Part shown: positions 1 through 4,973 of the stretch, one piece after another | How positions within the stretch are numbered: position 1 is the first letter of the stretch | Layout of the letters: every line of letters starts with the position of its first letter | Assembly (NCBI GenBank): GCA_948579315.1 | Contig: CAPAOL010000071.1 | Location: 1-6,458, forward strand | DNA: 6,458 bases | Reading direction: 5' to 3' | Source of the DNA: an uncultured Phocaeicola sp. | GTDB lineage: Bacteria > Bacteroidota > Bacteroidia > Bacteroidales > Bacteroidaceae | The notes under the pieces: model-generated | Database searches by the model: none | What the model saw: only the letters and a program-made list of their open reading frames with translations | What the model was told of the DNA's origin: nothing | Made by a program: the position numbers and the translations under genes

Positions 1-406
1 GCCGGGCGGTATTCATCCATTTTTCATAAGGTACTACTGTGCGATACTCCACAACCGACACGTCGCTGCGACGGTATATTTGCGTAGTCGCCGATCTCAA
101 GTTATCATTGCGTAAATGATGGTAATACCGGTTGCGTCCGGCAATCATCACAGCAGGCAGGCTCAACGTGTGGTCATCACTTGCCAATGCCGGCATAAAT
201 ATCACTTCGCGATTGCTCTTAACCTCCAAACCGGATACATCTATATCCATCGAAATGAAGAGTTTGTCGTCCGAACGGGAAACGAAAAGATTTCGCACTG
301 TCACTTGCCCATTCATAAGCGGCTGTCCTTTTACACCAGCCACACCAAGTAGTGACAACAAAACACTACCTGCTATTTTAGCTATTTTATTGTTTATTGT
401 AATCAT
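1..406 (-). CDS. DUF3868 domain protein, N-terminal part (cut by window edge)
   Basis: Reading leftwards from the ATG at 406-404, the frame stays open for 135 codons to the window edge, so the C-terminus is missing. The protein starts MITINNKIAKIAG, followed by a hydrophobic stretch and a likely signal peptidase site near residue 27 (VKG-QP), so it is probably exported. The mature start (QVTVRNLFVSRSDDKLFISM, then an FMPAL segment and an AGRNRYYHH segment) matches what I know of DUF3868 proteins, which sit in Bacteroidales fimbrial (FimA/Mfa1-type) operons next to DUF3575 genes. The gene follows the DUF3575 gene by 14 nt on the same strand and is almost certainly co-transcribed with it. A role in fimbria anchoring or assembly at the outer membrane is inferred from context; the biochemical function is not known to me. 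Confidence 0.85.
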   Translation of the reverse strand, partial: MITINNKIAKIAGSVLLSLLGVAGVKGQPLMNGQVTVRNLFVSRSDDKLFISMDIDVSGLEVKSNREVIFMPALASDDHTLSLPAVMIAGRNRYYHHLRNDNLRSATTQIYRRSDVSVVEYRTVVPYEKWMNTAR

Positions 407-420
407 GACTACAGACCGAA

Positions 421-1008
421 TTAAAATGTATAAACCAGATTGACAGCCGCTTTTGTGGGACCAAAATAGTTGTGCGATTTTCCTTTGGCAAGTTTGGTGC
501 CGCACGTTGCACATGGATAGACATCATAGCGTGTATAAACCCAGCCCAGCCCGAGTTCGGTTTCTAAATTCCAATGCTTATTCAATATCCATGCATAACC
601 GTATGCAATACCGGCACCGGCAAACCATCCTTGGTAACGACGGTCGGAAACTACAGAGAAATCAGTGCCCAGAAAAGAAAGGTTGTTTTTCAGACCGCCA
701 ACGTTATATTGGCCGCCTAAAGCATGGGCACCCACAAAATGACCGGCAAAACGGTCGCAGAACCAATAACGCGCTTCCGGTTGCAAAAGCCAGTGTTTCC
801 ACTTCCGCTCATGGGAAAGCGTCCACCCATTGTAATCGGCAGACAAATCGAATGTCCAGCGAGGAGCCAATCCAGCCTCTACGCCTGCATTCACATTCAA
901 AAACGCATCATACAGAACATTAGTCTTAATTGCTACTTTCTGTGCTCTTGCCACCGAACAGAACGTCCCCGACAAGGCTAACAACAGAAATAAAGTCGTT
1001 CGTTTCAT
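421..1008 (-). CDS. DUF3575 outer-membrane beta-barrel-like protein of a fimbrial operon
   Basis: A 195-aa protein with a clear signal peptide: MKRTTLFLLLALSG, then a cleavage site after ARA (residues 20-22, ARA-QK). The mature part opens with VAIKTNVLYDAFLNVNAG and alternates aromatic and polar residues in short strands (WTFDLSADYNGW, EARYWFCDRFAGHFVGAHAL, GWFAGAGIAYGYAW, LETELGLGWVYTRY). It ends in a terminal phenylalanine (NLVYTF), the usual C-terminal signature of outer-membrane barrels. A CxxC pair (CATC) lies near residues 166-169. These traits fit the DUF3575 family, commonly the first gene before DUF3868 and fimbrial subunit genes in Bacteroides. The exact role is unknown; an outer-membrane accessory of fimbria biogenesis is inferred. 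The start is the ATG at 1008, directly followed by the signal peptide. A long repeat-rich upstream region suggests regulated transcription. Confidence 0.88.
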   Translation of the reverse strand: MKRTTLFLLLALSGTFCSVARAQKVAIKTNVLYDAFLNVNAGVEAGLAPRWTFDLSADYNGWTLSHERKWKHWLLQPEARYWFCDRFAGHFVGAHALGGQYNVGGLKNNLSFLGTDFSVVSDRRYQGWFAGAGIAYGYAWILNKHWNLETELGLGWVYTRYDVYPCATCGTKLAKGKSHNYFGPTKAAVNLVYTF

Positions 1009-1050
1009 CTCAAGTGTGTATTATTCAGTTTAACTTTAAATCCTTACTTA

Positions 1051-1100
1051 TTATACTCTTTATACTCTCTGAATCCCCTTATACTCTCTGAATCTCCCCC
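1051..1100. repeat. Tandem direct repeat, TTATACTCT units
   Basis: Three consecutive copies start with TTATACTCT at 1051, 1060 and 1079. The last two are long units of 19 and about 21 nt: TTATACTCTCTGAATCCCC, then the same with one extra TC before the C-run. The array lies 43-92 nt upstream of the DUF3575 start codon. It could be a binding-site array, a slipped-strand length-variable tract or simple duplication; the sequence alone does not decide. Confidence 0.8.
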
Positions 1101-1132
1101 ATAAGCACATACCACATGTACTAATAAAATAA

Positions 1133-1153
1133 CATCGGACAATCTTCCGAATG
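1133..1153. repeat. Short hairpin in the fimbrial upstream region
   Basis: CATCGGA at 1133-1139 faces TCCGAATG at 1146-1153 around a 6-nt loop, giving a seven-pair stem with one bulged A. It would lie in the untranslated leader if the promoter at 1262-1291 is used. No T-run follows on the minus strand, so it is not an obvious intrinsic terminator. Confidence 0.45.
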
Positions 1154-1176
1154 ATAATATAATATACACAACACTT

Positions 1177-1208
1177 ATGCTTCCCTATATTAAAATTAAG
1201 AGAAGCAT
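1177..1208. repeat. Inverted repeat ATGCTTCCCT / AGAGAAGCAT
   Basis: Ten-base arms at 1177-1186 and 1199-1208 match in nine positions and enclose a 12-nt AT-only loop. It lies about 170 nt upstream of the DUF3575 start codon and could be a leader hairpin or a regulator site. Confidence 0.55.
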
Positions 1209-1261
1209 CAAGCAACATAAAAAATCAACACCTCTTCATTAGAGATATATTAATTTACAGG

Positions 1262-1291
1262 CAAAATTACATAAATTCCTCAAAGTAACAA
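1262..1291 (-). promoter_or_regulatory. Candidate Bacteroides promoter for the DUF3575-DUF3868 operon
   Basis: On the minus strand, TAATTTTG (1269-1262) fits the Bacteroides -7 consensus TAnnTTTG exactly. TTG (1291-1289) lies 19 nt upstream, where the -33 element (TTTG) is expected. Transcription would start near 1255 and leave a leader of about 245 nt before the ATG at 1008. In such AT-rich DNA a chance match is possible. Confidence 0.4.
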
Positions 1292-1395
1292 CATATTGCA
1301 ATATTTTTTTTTAATCATACCCAAAAAAAATCAAATAAGATAACTGCCATGCACTCTTCCCTTTATCTTTTATAAGACCACCCCGATTCGTTCAT

Positions 1396-1435
1396 AAAAA
1401 AAGCAGGCGAGAAAATCTTCCCGCCTGCCTTTTTT
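1396..1435. terminator. Bidirectional intrinsic terminator
   Basis: GCAGGCG (1403-1409) pairs with CGCCTGC (1422-1428), with extra GAA/TTC pairing inside. It is bordered by seven A residues at 1396-1402 on one side and six T residues at 1430-1435 on the other. Read leftwards it ends the frameshifted helix-turn-helix gene, whose stop codon (1436-1434) overlaps the T-run. Read rightwards it has the same architecture and would stop transcripts leaving the fimbrial upstream region. Confidence 0.9.
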
Positions 1436-1735
1436 ATTTCACCTGCTTTTCATTGTGTTCTTCTCTCTTCTCTTTTTCCTTCCGATACCTCATATATAGC
1501 TGTTTCCACCTGTTCAAAACCCTCTCGATTTCCTCCTCGTCAAGATAATCAAAACAGAGTTCCACCACTTTTAAGTAATTACCCAATGAGCAATCTAGCC
1601 CTTTTTTAACTCATTCAAAGGATCATGGCCAATCCCCAATGCCTTGCACACATTCTTATTTGTCAAACACGTGCGCTTAAGCAACTCACTAACGCTAGCT
1701 CCTAATGCTGCGTAATAGTCTTTTTCTTTTTTCAT
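1434..1735 (-). CDS. Small helix-turn-helix-like protein, needs a -1 frameshift
   Basis: The ATG at 1735-1733 begins MKKEKDYYAALGASVSELLK. In the initial frame only 46 codons are open, ending at a TAG at 1597-1595. Moving to the -1 frame at the A6G run (1607-1601) continues without a stop to 1434 and gives a 100-aa protein. The second part (GLDCSLGNYLKVVELCFDYL, then DEEEIERVLNRWKQLYMRYR and a lysine/glutamate-rich tail) is charged and helical. Residues about 23-46 (CLTNKNVCKALGIGHDPLNE and following) look like a helix-turn-helix. The joined protein resembles small Bacteroides DNA-binding proteins that I recall only as hypothetical. Because the joined product is coherent, the break is either a programmed frameshift, a one-base contraction of an A7 run, or a sequencing error. 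The gene is divergent from the primase/helicase operon, so a regulatory role there is a reasonable inference. It is followed by a strong terminator. Confidence 0.65.
1601..1607 (-). other. Slippery heptamer A_AAA_AAG in the small HTH-like gene
   Basis: In the zero frame the codons are TTA AAA AAG GGC TAG, so the bases form A_AAA_AAG, the classic bacterial -1 slippery heptamer (dnaX, IS3-family elements). A -1 slip reads on as GGG CTA GAT and stays open for 55 codons. I see no Shine-Dalgarno-like stimulator upstream and no convincing stem or pseudoknot just downstream, which weakens the programmed interpretation. Confidence 0.6.
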
Positions 1736-1785
1736 ACTTATTTATTATTAAAATTACACCATAATGGTTAATTATTTTAACTTTC

Positions 1786-1803
1786 ATCCTAATATATCAG
1801 GAT
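1786..1803. promoter_or_regulatory. 18-bp operator-like dyad
   Basis: ATCCTAATATATCAGGAT is symmetric at 16 of 18 positions: ATCCT/AGGAT arms around a palindromic ATATAT, with one mismatched A/C pair. It is in the 164-nt gap between the divergent HTH-like gene (start 1735) and the BT4734-like gene (start 1900). Its size suits a dimeric regulator, possibly the neighbouring HTH-like protein. A weaker dyad, GTTAA-N5-TTAAC, lies at 1767-1781. Confidence 0.5.
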
Positions 1804-1863
1804 AATGCTTATTTTATTTCTACTACATTTACACCATGTTTCAAAATGAACACATATATGATG

Positions 1864-1894
1864 CAAAGTAAATAATTAAATTTTTAATAACAAA
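1864..1894 (-). promoter_or_regulatory. Candidate promoter of the HTH-like gene
   Basis: On the minus strand, TTTG (1894-1891) is followed after 19 nt by TTACTTTG (1871-1864), one base off the Bacteroides -7 consensus TAnnTTTG. This would start an mRNA near 1857, about 120 nt before the ATG at 1735. The -33 element ends only 6 nt from the ATG of the divergent gene at 1900. No equally good promoter was found for the plus-strand operon in this gap. Confidence 0.45.
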
Positions 1895-1899
1895 GAATT

Positions 1900-2523
1900 A
1901 TGCCAAACGATTACAGAATGTCCTATTTCATGCCTCCCATCGCCCCTATCAAAGACAAACAGGGACAAATACTCACTCCCCCCACACTTTCCCCCTTCTG
2001 CGAAGTCTGCATTGAACAGGTTTTCCAGATGATTACCAGCAACGAAGACCTCAGGCTCCTGACCGAGCAAGTACGCAACGCACCGGACATACGCATAGCA
2101 AAAACAAGGCTTTTGCCCTATGTAACTCCCTGCGGCACCTTCTCCCGCCGTAGCGGCAAATACTTCCTGTCCCCATCGGGGCTGGTGATTGTAGACCTGG
2201 ACCATTTCCGCTCTTACCGGGAAACTGAAGAAATGCGCCGTGTGTTACATGACGACCCGCTCCTCCGTCCCGTACTCACGTTTATCAGTCCCAGCGGACT
2301 GGGTGTAAAGGCCTTTGTCCCCACCTACCATTTATCCACGGCAACAAGCGGCAAACAAATCACAGAATGTATGAGTTGGGCAATGCAGTACGTAGAGACA
2401 GCGTATAATACAGAAACATCTGTTTCCTCCGAAACAAAGACCAAAGTAGATTTCTCCGGCAAAGACCTTGTGAGATCCTGCTTTCTTAGCCACGACCCCG
2501 AAGCTTTATTCAGAAACATCTAA
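1900..2523 (+). CDS. BT4734/BF3469-family (VirE N-terminal) primase-like protein
   Basis: A 207-aa cytoplasmic protein that I recognise as the BT4734-like N-terminal domain (PF08800), regarded as a relative of archaeo-eukaryotic-type primase/polymerase (prim-pol) domains. Visible hallmarks are LVIVDLDHF (95-103), with the DxD acidic pair D99/D101 expected to bind metal; SPSGLGVK (130-137), a likely nucleotide-binding loop; and a late acidic segment, VDFSGKDLVRSCFLSHDPEA (183-202). It could make primers or bind DNA; activity is inferred from the fold family. The ATG at 1900 follows an A-rich stretch; an ATG at 1918 (MSYF) is an alternative start. The stop is 20 nt before the DUF3987 gene, so the two form an operon. 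In some relatives the two parts are fused; here they are separate polypeptides. The coding strand is clearly C-rich over G, as in the next gene. Confidence 0.88.
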   Translation: MPNDYRMSYFMPPIAPIKDKQGQILTPPTLSPFCEVCIEQVFQMITSNEDLRLLTEQVRNAPDIRIAKTRLLPYVTPCGTFSRRSGKYFLSPSGLVIVDLDHFRSYRETEEMRRVLHDDPLLRPVLTFISPSGLGVKAFVPTYHLSTATSGKQITECMSWAMQYVETAYNTETSVSSETKTKVDFSGKDLVRSCFLSHDPEALFRNI

Positions 2524-2543
2524 CATAAGAAAATTAAGAAAAA

Positions 2544-4406
2544 ATGAACAACATCGAATCACTACGCCGTCTCACCGAGACAGTTGAAACAGCAGGAGCA
2601 GACATCGCACCCACTTACATCGAATACATACAACTGGCATTTGCCATCGCCACAGACTGCGGCGAAGCCGGGCGCAATTATTTCCACCGTCTCTGCCGCC
2701 TGTCTGCCAAGTACCAGCGCGAACACACCGAACGGGTATTCTCCAACGCGCTCGCCACCAAACATGGTGACGTACACCTAGGCACGGCTTTCCACCTTGC
2801 CGGAATCGCAGGAGTCGAGCTCCATCAAGACAGCGTAATGAACAAGCCGAAGGGTACAAAGGGTACAGAAGATTCAGGGGCAAATTTCTCCACACACACG
2901 TGCGCGCGTTATAAGGTAGACAATGACGAAAATACCGGAAAGGAGGAAAATACCCAAGAAGAGGAAAGAGAAGAAGAGGAACTTCTCTCGGGCAGCGAAC
3001 CGAAACAACAATTACCCACCTTCCCCAAAGCCGACTGGCCCACACTCCTACAACGTATCATTGCCTATGGCAAAAGCGACGCCCTGAAAGACGTTATGCT
3101 TTTAGGAGCATTGACAGCCCTGGGTGCAACCATCGCCCCACACTTGCGCTGTTCCTATAGCGGCAAATTCCTGCATCCCTGCCTTCAGTATTTTGCCATC
3201 GCTCCTTCCGCTTCCGGCAAGAGCATCCTCTCTTACATCCGGCTGCTTGCCACTCCCATTCACGACGAAATCCGTGCGGAAGTGGCAGCAAAGATGAAAA
3301 TCTACAAGAAAGAGAAAGCCGCCTACGAGGCATTGGGCAAAGAACGAGCGAAAGTGGACGCACCGGAAATGCCCGCCAACAAGATGTTCATCATTTCGGG
3401 TAACAACACCGGCACAGGCATCCTGCAAAATATTATGGACTCTGACGGAATAGGATTTATCTGCGAATCTGAAGCGGATACCCTCTCTACCGCCATCAAC
3501 GCAGACCATGGACATTGGAGCGATACCCTCCGCAAAGCCTTCGACCACGATTGCCTGTCTTACAACCGCCGCACCGACCAGGAATACCGTGAAGTGAAGA
3601 AAAGCTACATCTCCCTCAACATTTCCGGCACACCGTCGCAAGTGAAATCCTTCATCCCCACCACGGAAGACGGAGCCTTCTCCCGCCAATTGTTCTACTA
3701 CCTCTACGGCATCGACCAATGGATCAACCAGTTTTTGGAAGACGACCTGGATCTCGAAGAAATCTTTACCAACCTCGGATTGGAATGGAAAAAAGAAGTG
3801 GAACAGATAAAAGCACATGGGATACATACGCTCTGTCTTACCGAGGAACAGAAAAAAGAATTCAACACCCAATTCTCCCACCTCTTCCAACGCTCGAGCA
3901 TAGCCAACGGCAGGGAGATGTACAGCTCCATCGCCCGCCTGGCAGTCAATCTATGCCGCATCATGTCGATAGTGGCCCTGCTGCGTGCCCTCGAAAGCCC
4001 GCATCCCTACCAAGTGAAGAACGCTCCCTCCTCGGGACTGACTCCGGATAAGGGCATTCCCGAAGATAACATCAAAGACAACATCATCACCCGTTGGAAG
4101 CTTGCCATCACCCCTGACGATTTCCACGCAGTGCTCCGTCTTGCGGAACCGCTCTACCGCCATGCCACACACATTCTCTCGTTCCTTCCTTCCACGGAAA
4201 TCAGCCGGCGTTCCAATGCCGACCGCGACTTCCTCTTCTCGCAGTTGGGCGACCGTTTCACTCGTGCACAAATGATAGAGACAGCAGAAGCCATCGGAAT
4301 TAAGAAAAATACCGCCATCACTTGGTTGAAACGACTGACGAAGCGAGGCATATTAGTGAAGGGAGATGGCAACGGAGTATATGAACGCGCATGTGTGCGT
4401 GTGTGA
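2544..4406 (+). CDS. DUF3987 P-loop ATPase/helicase-like protein with PriCT-like N-terminus
   Basis: A 620-aa protein. Residues about 20-92 (YIEYIQLAFAIATDCGEAGR, KYQREHTERV, LGTAFHLAG) look like a PriCT-2-type primase C-terminal domain. Residues 97-155 are a low-complexity linker with KGTKGT (103-108) and a glutamate-rich run. The DUF3987 core follows: Walker A APSASGKS (220-227, K226), a Walker B-like strand GIGFICESE (302-310, E308), SLNISGTPSQ (357-366) resembling a sensor strand, and R381 in GAFSRQLFYY as a candidate arginine finger. Residues about 562-614 (QMIETAEAIGIKKNTAITWL, then a beta-hairpin) form a winged-helix-like end. With the upstream primase-like protein it would make a split primase-helicase; this is inferred from domains. 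The ATG at 2544 lies in an A-rich context 20 nt after the previous stop. Both the linker and the 3' end contain copies of a gapped inverted repeat. Confidence 0.88.
   Translation: MNNIESLRRLTETVETAGADIAPTYIEYIQLAFAIATDCGEAGRNYFHRLCRLSAKYQREHTERVFSNALATKHGDVHLGTAFHLAGIAGVELHQDSVMNKPKGTKGTEDSGANFSTHTCARYKVDNDENTGKEENTQEEEREEEELLSGSEPKQQLPTFPKADWPTLLQRIIAYGKSDALKDVMLLGALTALGATIAPHLRCSYSGKFLHPCLQYFAIAPSASGKSILSYIRLLATPIHDEIRAEVAAKMKIYKKEKAAYEALGKERAKVDAPEMPANKMFIISGNNTGTGILQNIMDSDGIGFICESEADTLSTAINADHGHWSDTLRKAFDHDCLSYNRRTDQEYREVKKSYISLNISGTPSQVKSFIPTTEDGAFSRQLFYYLYGIDQWINQFLEDDLDLEEIFTNLGLEWKKEVEQIKAHGIHTLCLTEEQKKEFNTQFSHLFQRSSIANGREMYSSIARLAVNLCRIMSIVALLRALESPHPYQVKNAPSSGLTPDKGIPEDNIKDNIITRWKLAITPDDFHAVLRLAEPLYRHATHILSFLPSTEISRRSNADRDFLFSQLGDRFTRAQMIETAEAIGIKKNTAITWLKRLTKRGILVKGDGNGVYERACVRV
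2852..2913 (+). repeat. Inverted repeat copy A (inside DUF3987 linker)
   Basis: Ordered blocks are GGGTACA-N2-GGGTACA (2852-2867), then TTCAGGG, then TC-CACACACACG (2889-2900), then GCGCGTT and ATA (ending 2913). The same blocks in the same order occur on the opposite strand at 4380-4438. Copy A encodes KGTKGTE through STHTCARYK, the low-complexity linker just before the ATPase core. Confidence 0.75.
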
Positions 4407-4438
4407 GGGAGCCCTGAAAAAGTGTACCCACTGTACCC
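4380..4438 (-). repeat. Inverted repeat copy B (3' end of DUF3987 gene)
   Basis: Read on the minus strand from 4438 to 4380 it gives GGGTACA-N2-GGGTACA, TTCAGGG, TC-CTCACACACG, GCGCGTT and ATA, matching copy A at 2852-2913 with small indels. It covers the last nine codons of the gene (ERACVRV), the stop and 32 nt beyond. An extra CTGTACC / GGTACAG inverted pair (4431-4437, 4457-4463) extends the theme downstream. Confidence 0.75.
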
Positions 4439-4478
4439 CCGCCGCAAACCAATAACGGTACAGCGTTTTACGGATACT

Positions 4479-4535
4479 AAAGCGGCGCTTTTGAGAGCAT
4501 AAAGCTAAGCTTTAGCCCTCTTAAAGCGACGCTTT
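4479..4535. repeat. 57-nt near-palindrome built from three small palindromes
   Basis: AAAGCGGCGCTTT (4479-4491), TAAAGCTAAGCTTTA (4500-4514) and TTAAAGCGACGCTTTAA (4521-4537) are each palindromic around a single base. In addition the outer two pair with each other (12 of 13), GAG/CTC and GC/GC blocks pair between them, and the whole 4479-4535 stretch folds as one long stem centred on 4507. It lies between the convergent DUF3987 (stop 4406) and DUF4248 (stop 4536-4534) genes, overlapping the latter's stop codon. A bidirectional transcription barrier is likely, but no T-run follows on either strand, so it is not a classical intrinsic terminator. Confidence 0.75.
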
Positions 4536-4752
4536 AAGGTTCTCCCAATGCGTCCACAATCACCCTCACCTCCAAAGGCGTATATGAACGGTGCTCCGGT
4601 TGATAGCCCAGGTCGTACAAGCGTTGCAGCAGTCCGGGACACCGCTCTATCCACTTTTTCATTTTTCGGTAAGCGGCAATATCAGTAAGTTCGGGAGAAT
4701 AGAGTTGCGCCAGTTCCATGCGCCCGTAGGCACGTATTCTGAATTCGATCAT
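4534..4752 (-). CDS. DUF4248 domain protein
   Basis: A 72-aa protein beginning MIEFRIRAYGRMELAQLYSP and ending VRVIVDALGEP, the form typical of DUF4248 proteins, which are widespread and multicopy in Bacteroides. It has no signal peptide or membrane segment. The helical arrangement (ELAQLYSPELTDIAAYRKMK, WIERCPGLLQRLYDLGY, then SYTPLEVRVIVDALG) resembles a small compact DNA-binding-like fold, but the function is unknown. The gene is convergent with DUF3987 and divergent from the HU-like gene, sharing a 221-nt intergenic region with it. DUF4248, HU-like and amidase genes are often neighbours in Bacteroides genomes, to my knowledge. Confidence 0.88.
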   Translation of the reverse strand: MIEFRIRAYGRMELAQLYSPELTDIAAYRKMKKWIERCPGLLQRLYDLGYQPEHRSYTPLEVRVIVDALGEP

Positions 4753-4779
4753 GATGAATAAGAGCTTGATTTAATGTTA

Positions 4780-4810
4780 CAAATATAGCAAAATAGTTGC
4801 ACATACGCAA
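4780..4810 (-). promoter_or_regulatory. Candidate promoter of the DUF4248 gene
   Basis: On the minus strand, TATATTTG (4787-4780) matches the Bacteroides -7 box TAnnTTTG exactly. TTGC (4810-4807) sits 19 nt upstream as a -33-like element. The leader to the ATG at 4752 would be only about 20-25 nt. Confidence 0.6.
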
Positions 4811-4825
4811 CGCTTTCCGGTTGAA

Positions 4826-4881
4826 TAACCGACGTTAACTGCACATAACTGACAAGTAGCGGACATAAGTGTATATAAGCG
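4826..4881. promoter_or_regulatory. Six-unit array of TAASYG at exact 10-bp spacing
   Basis: Hexamers start at 4826 (TAACCG), 4836 (TAACTG), 4846 (TAACTG), 4856 (GTAGCG, degenerate), 4866 (TAAGTG) and 4876 (TAAGCG). The period is exactly 10 bp, about one helical turn, so all units face the same side of the DNA. The array fills the space between the divergent DUF4248 and HU promoters. It may be a cooperative operator or a phased-bend element; the HU-like product is one possible ligand. Confidence 0.6.
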
Positions 4882-4882
4882 A

Positions 4883-4911
4883 TTTTTCGGATTTTCGGTA
4901 GCCTATCTTTG
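4883..4911 (+). promoter_or_regulatory. Candidate promoter of the HU-like gene
   Basis: TATCTTTG at 4904-4911 is an exact TAnnTTTG -7 box. The -33 element is poor (a T-run near 4883-4887), which would suit an activated promoter given the phased array immediately upstream. The leader is about 55 nt and contains nested short stems: ATCGT/ACGAT (4913-4917, 4943-4947) around GGGA/TCCC (4923-4926, 4933-4936). Confidence 0.6.
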
Positions 4912-4973
4912 TATCGTCGGAAGGGAAAAGAATCCCAAAGACACGATGTTTTAACCCTTTAATTTATTGTTTT

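Larger units (their letters stand above)
1009..1395. other. AT-rich non-coding upstream region of the fimbrial operon
   Basis: About 390 nt with no credible gene on either strand. It is strongly AT-rich and contains a tandem TATACTCTC-type repeat, two short hairpins and one Bacteroides-like promoter candidate reading leftwards, each listed separately. If that promoter is used, the DUF3575 mRNA has an untranslated leader of roughly 240 nt, long enough for leader-based control. I saw no pair of long inverted repeats of the kind used in invertible Bacteroides promoters. Confidence 0.6.

Noticed and set aside
116..443. Two overlapping plus-strand frames at the left end
   Set aside because: They overlap the antisense DUF3868 coding frame, which has a signal peptide and family-like sequence.
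453..923. 156-codon open frame on the plus strand within the DUF3575 region
   Set aside because: The opposite strand encodes a complete signal-peptide barrel protein. The plus-frame translation is rich in His, Arg and Gln and has no domain.
1009..1395. Invertible promoter of the kind found in Bacteroides surface operons
   Set aside because: No pair of long, near-identical inverted repeats flanks the promoter candidate, and no recombinase gene is in the window.
2891..2908. CACACACACGTGCGCGCG as a simple alternating purine-pyrimidine (Z-DNA) tract
   Set aside because: Such a tract could flip to Z-DNA, but its matching inverted partner at 4386-4405 and the shared flanking blocks make the inverted-repeat reading more informative.
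3102..3890. 262-codon open frame on the minus strand inside the DUF3987 gene
   Set aside because: It mirrors the ATPase core (Walker A region) on the coding strand and shows no recognisable family. Long antisense frames are expected from the strong C-over-G and third-position bias.
4154..4447. 97-codon open frame on the minus strand across the 3' end of the DUF3987 gene
   Set aside because: It is antisense to a well-supported domain, with arginine- and proline-rich sequence like other shadows of this C-rich gene. Its resemblance to the linker is explained by the inverted repeat.
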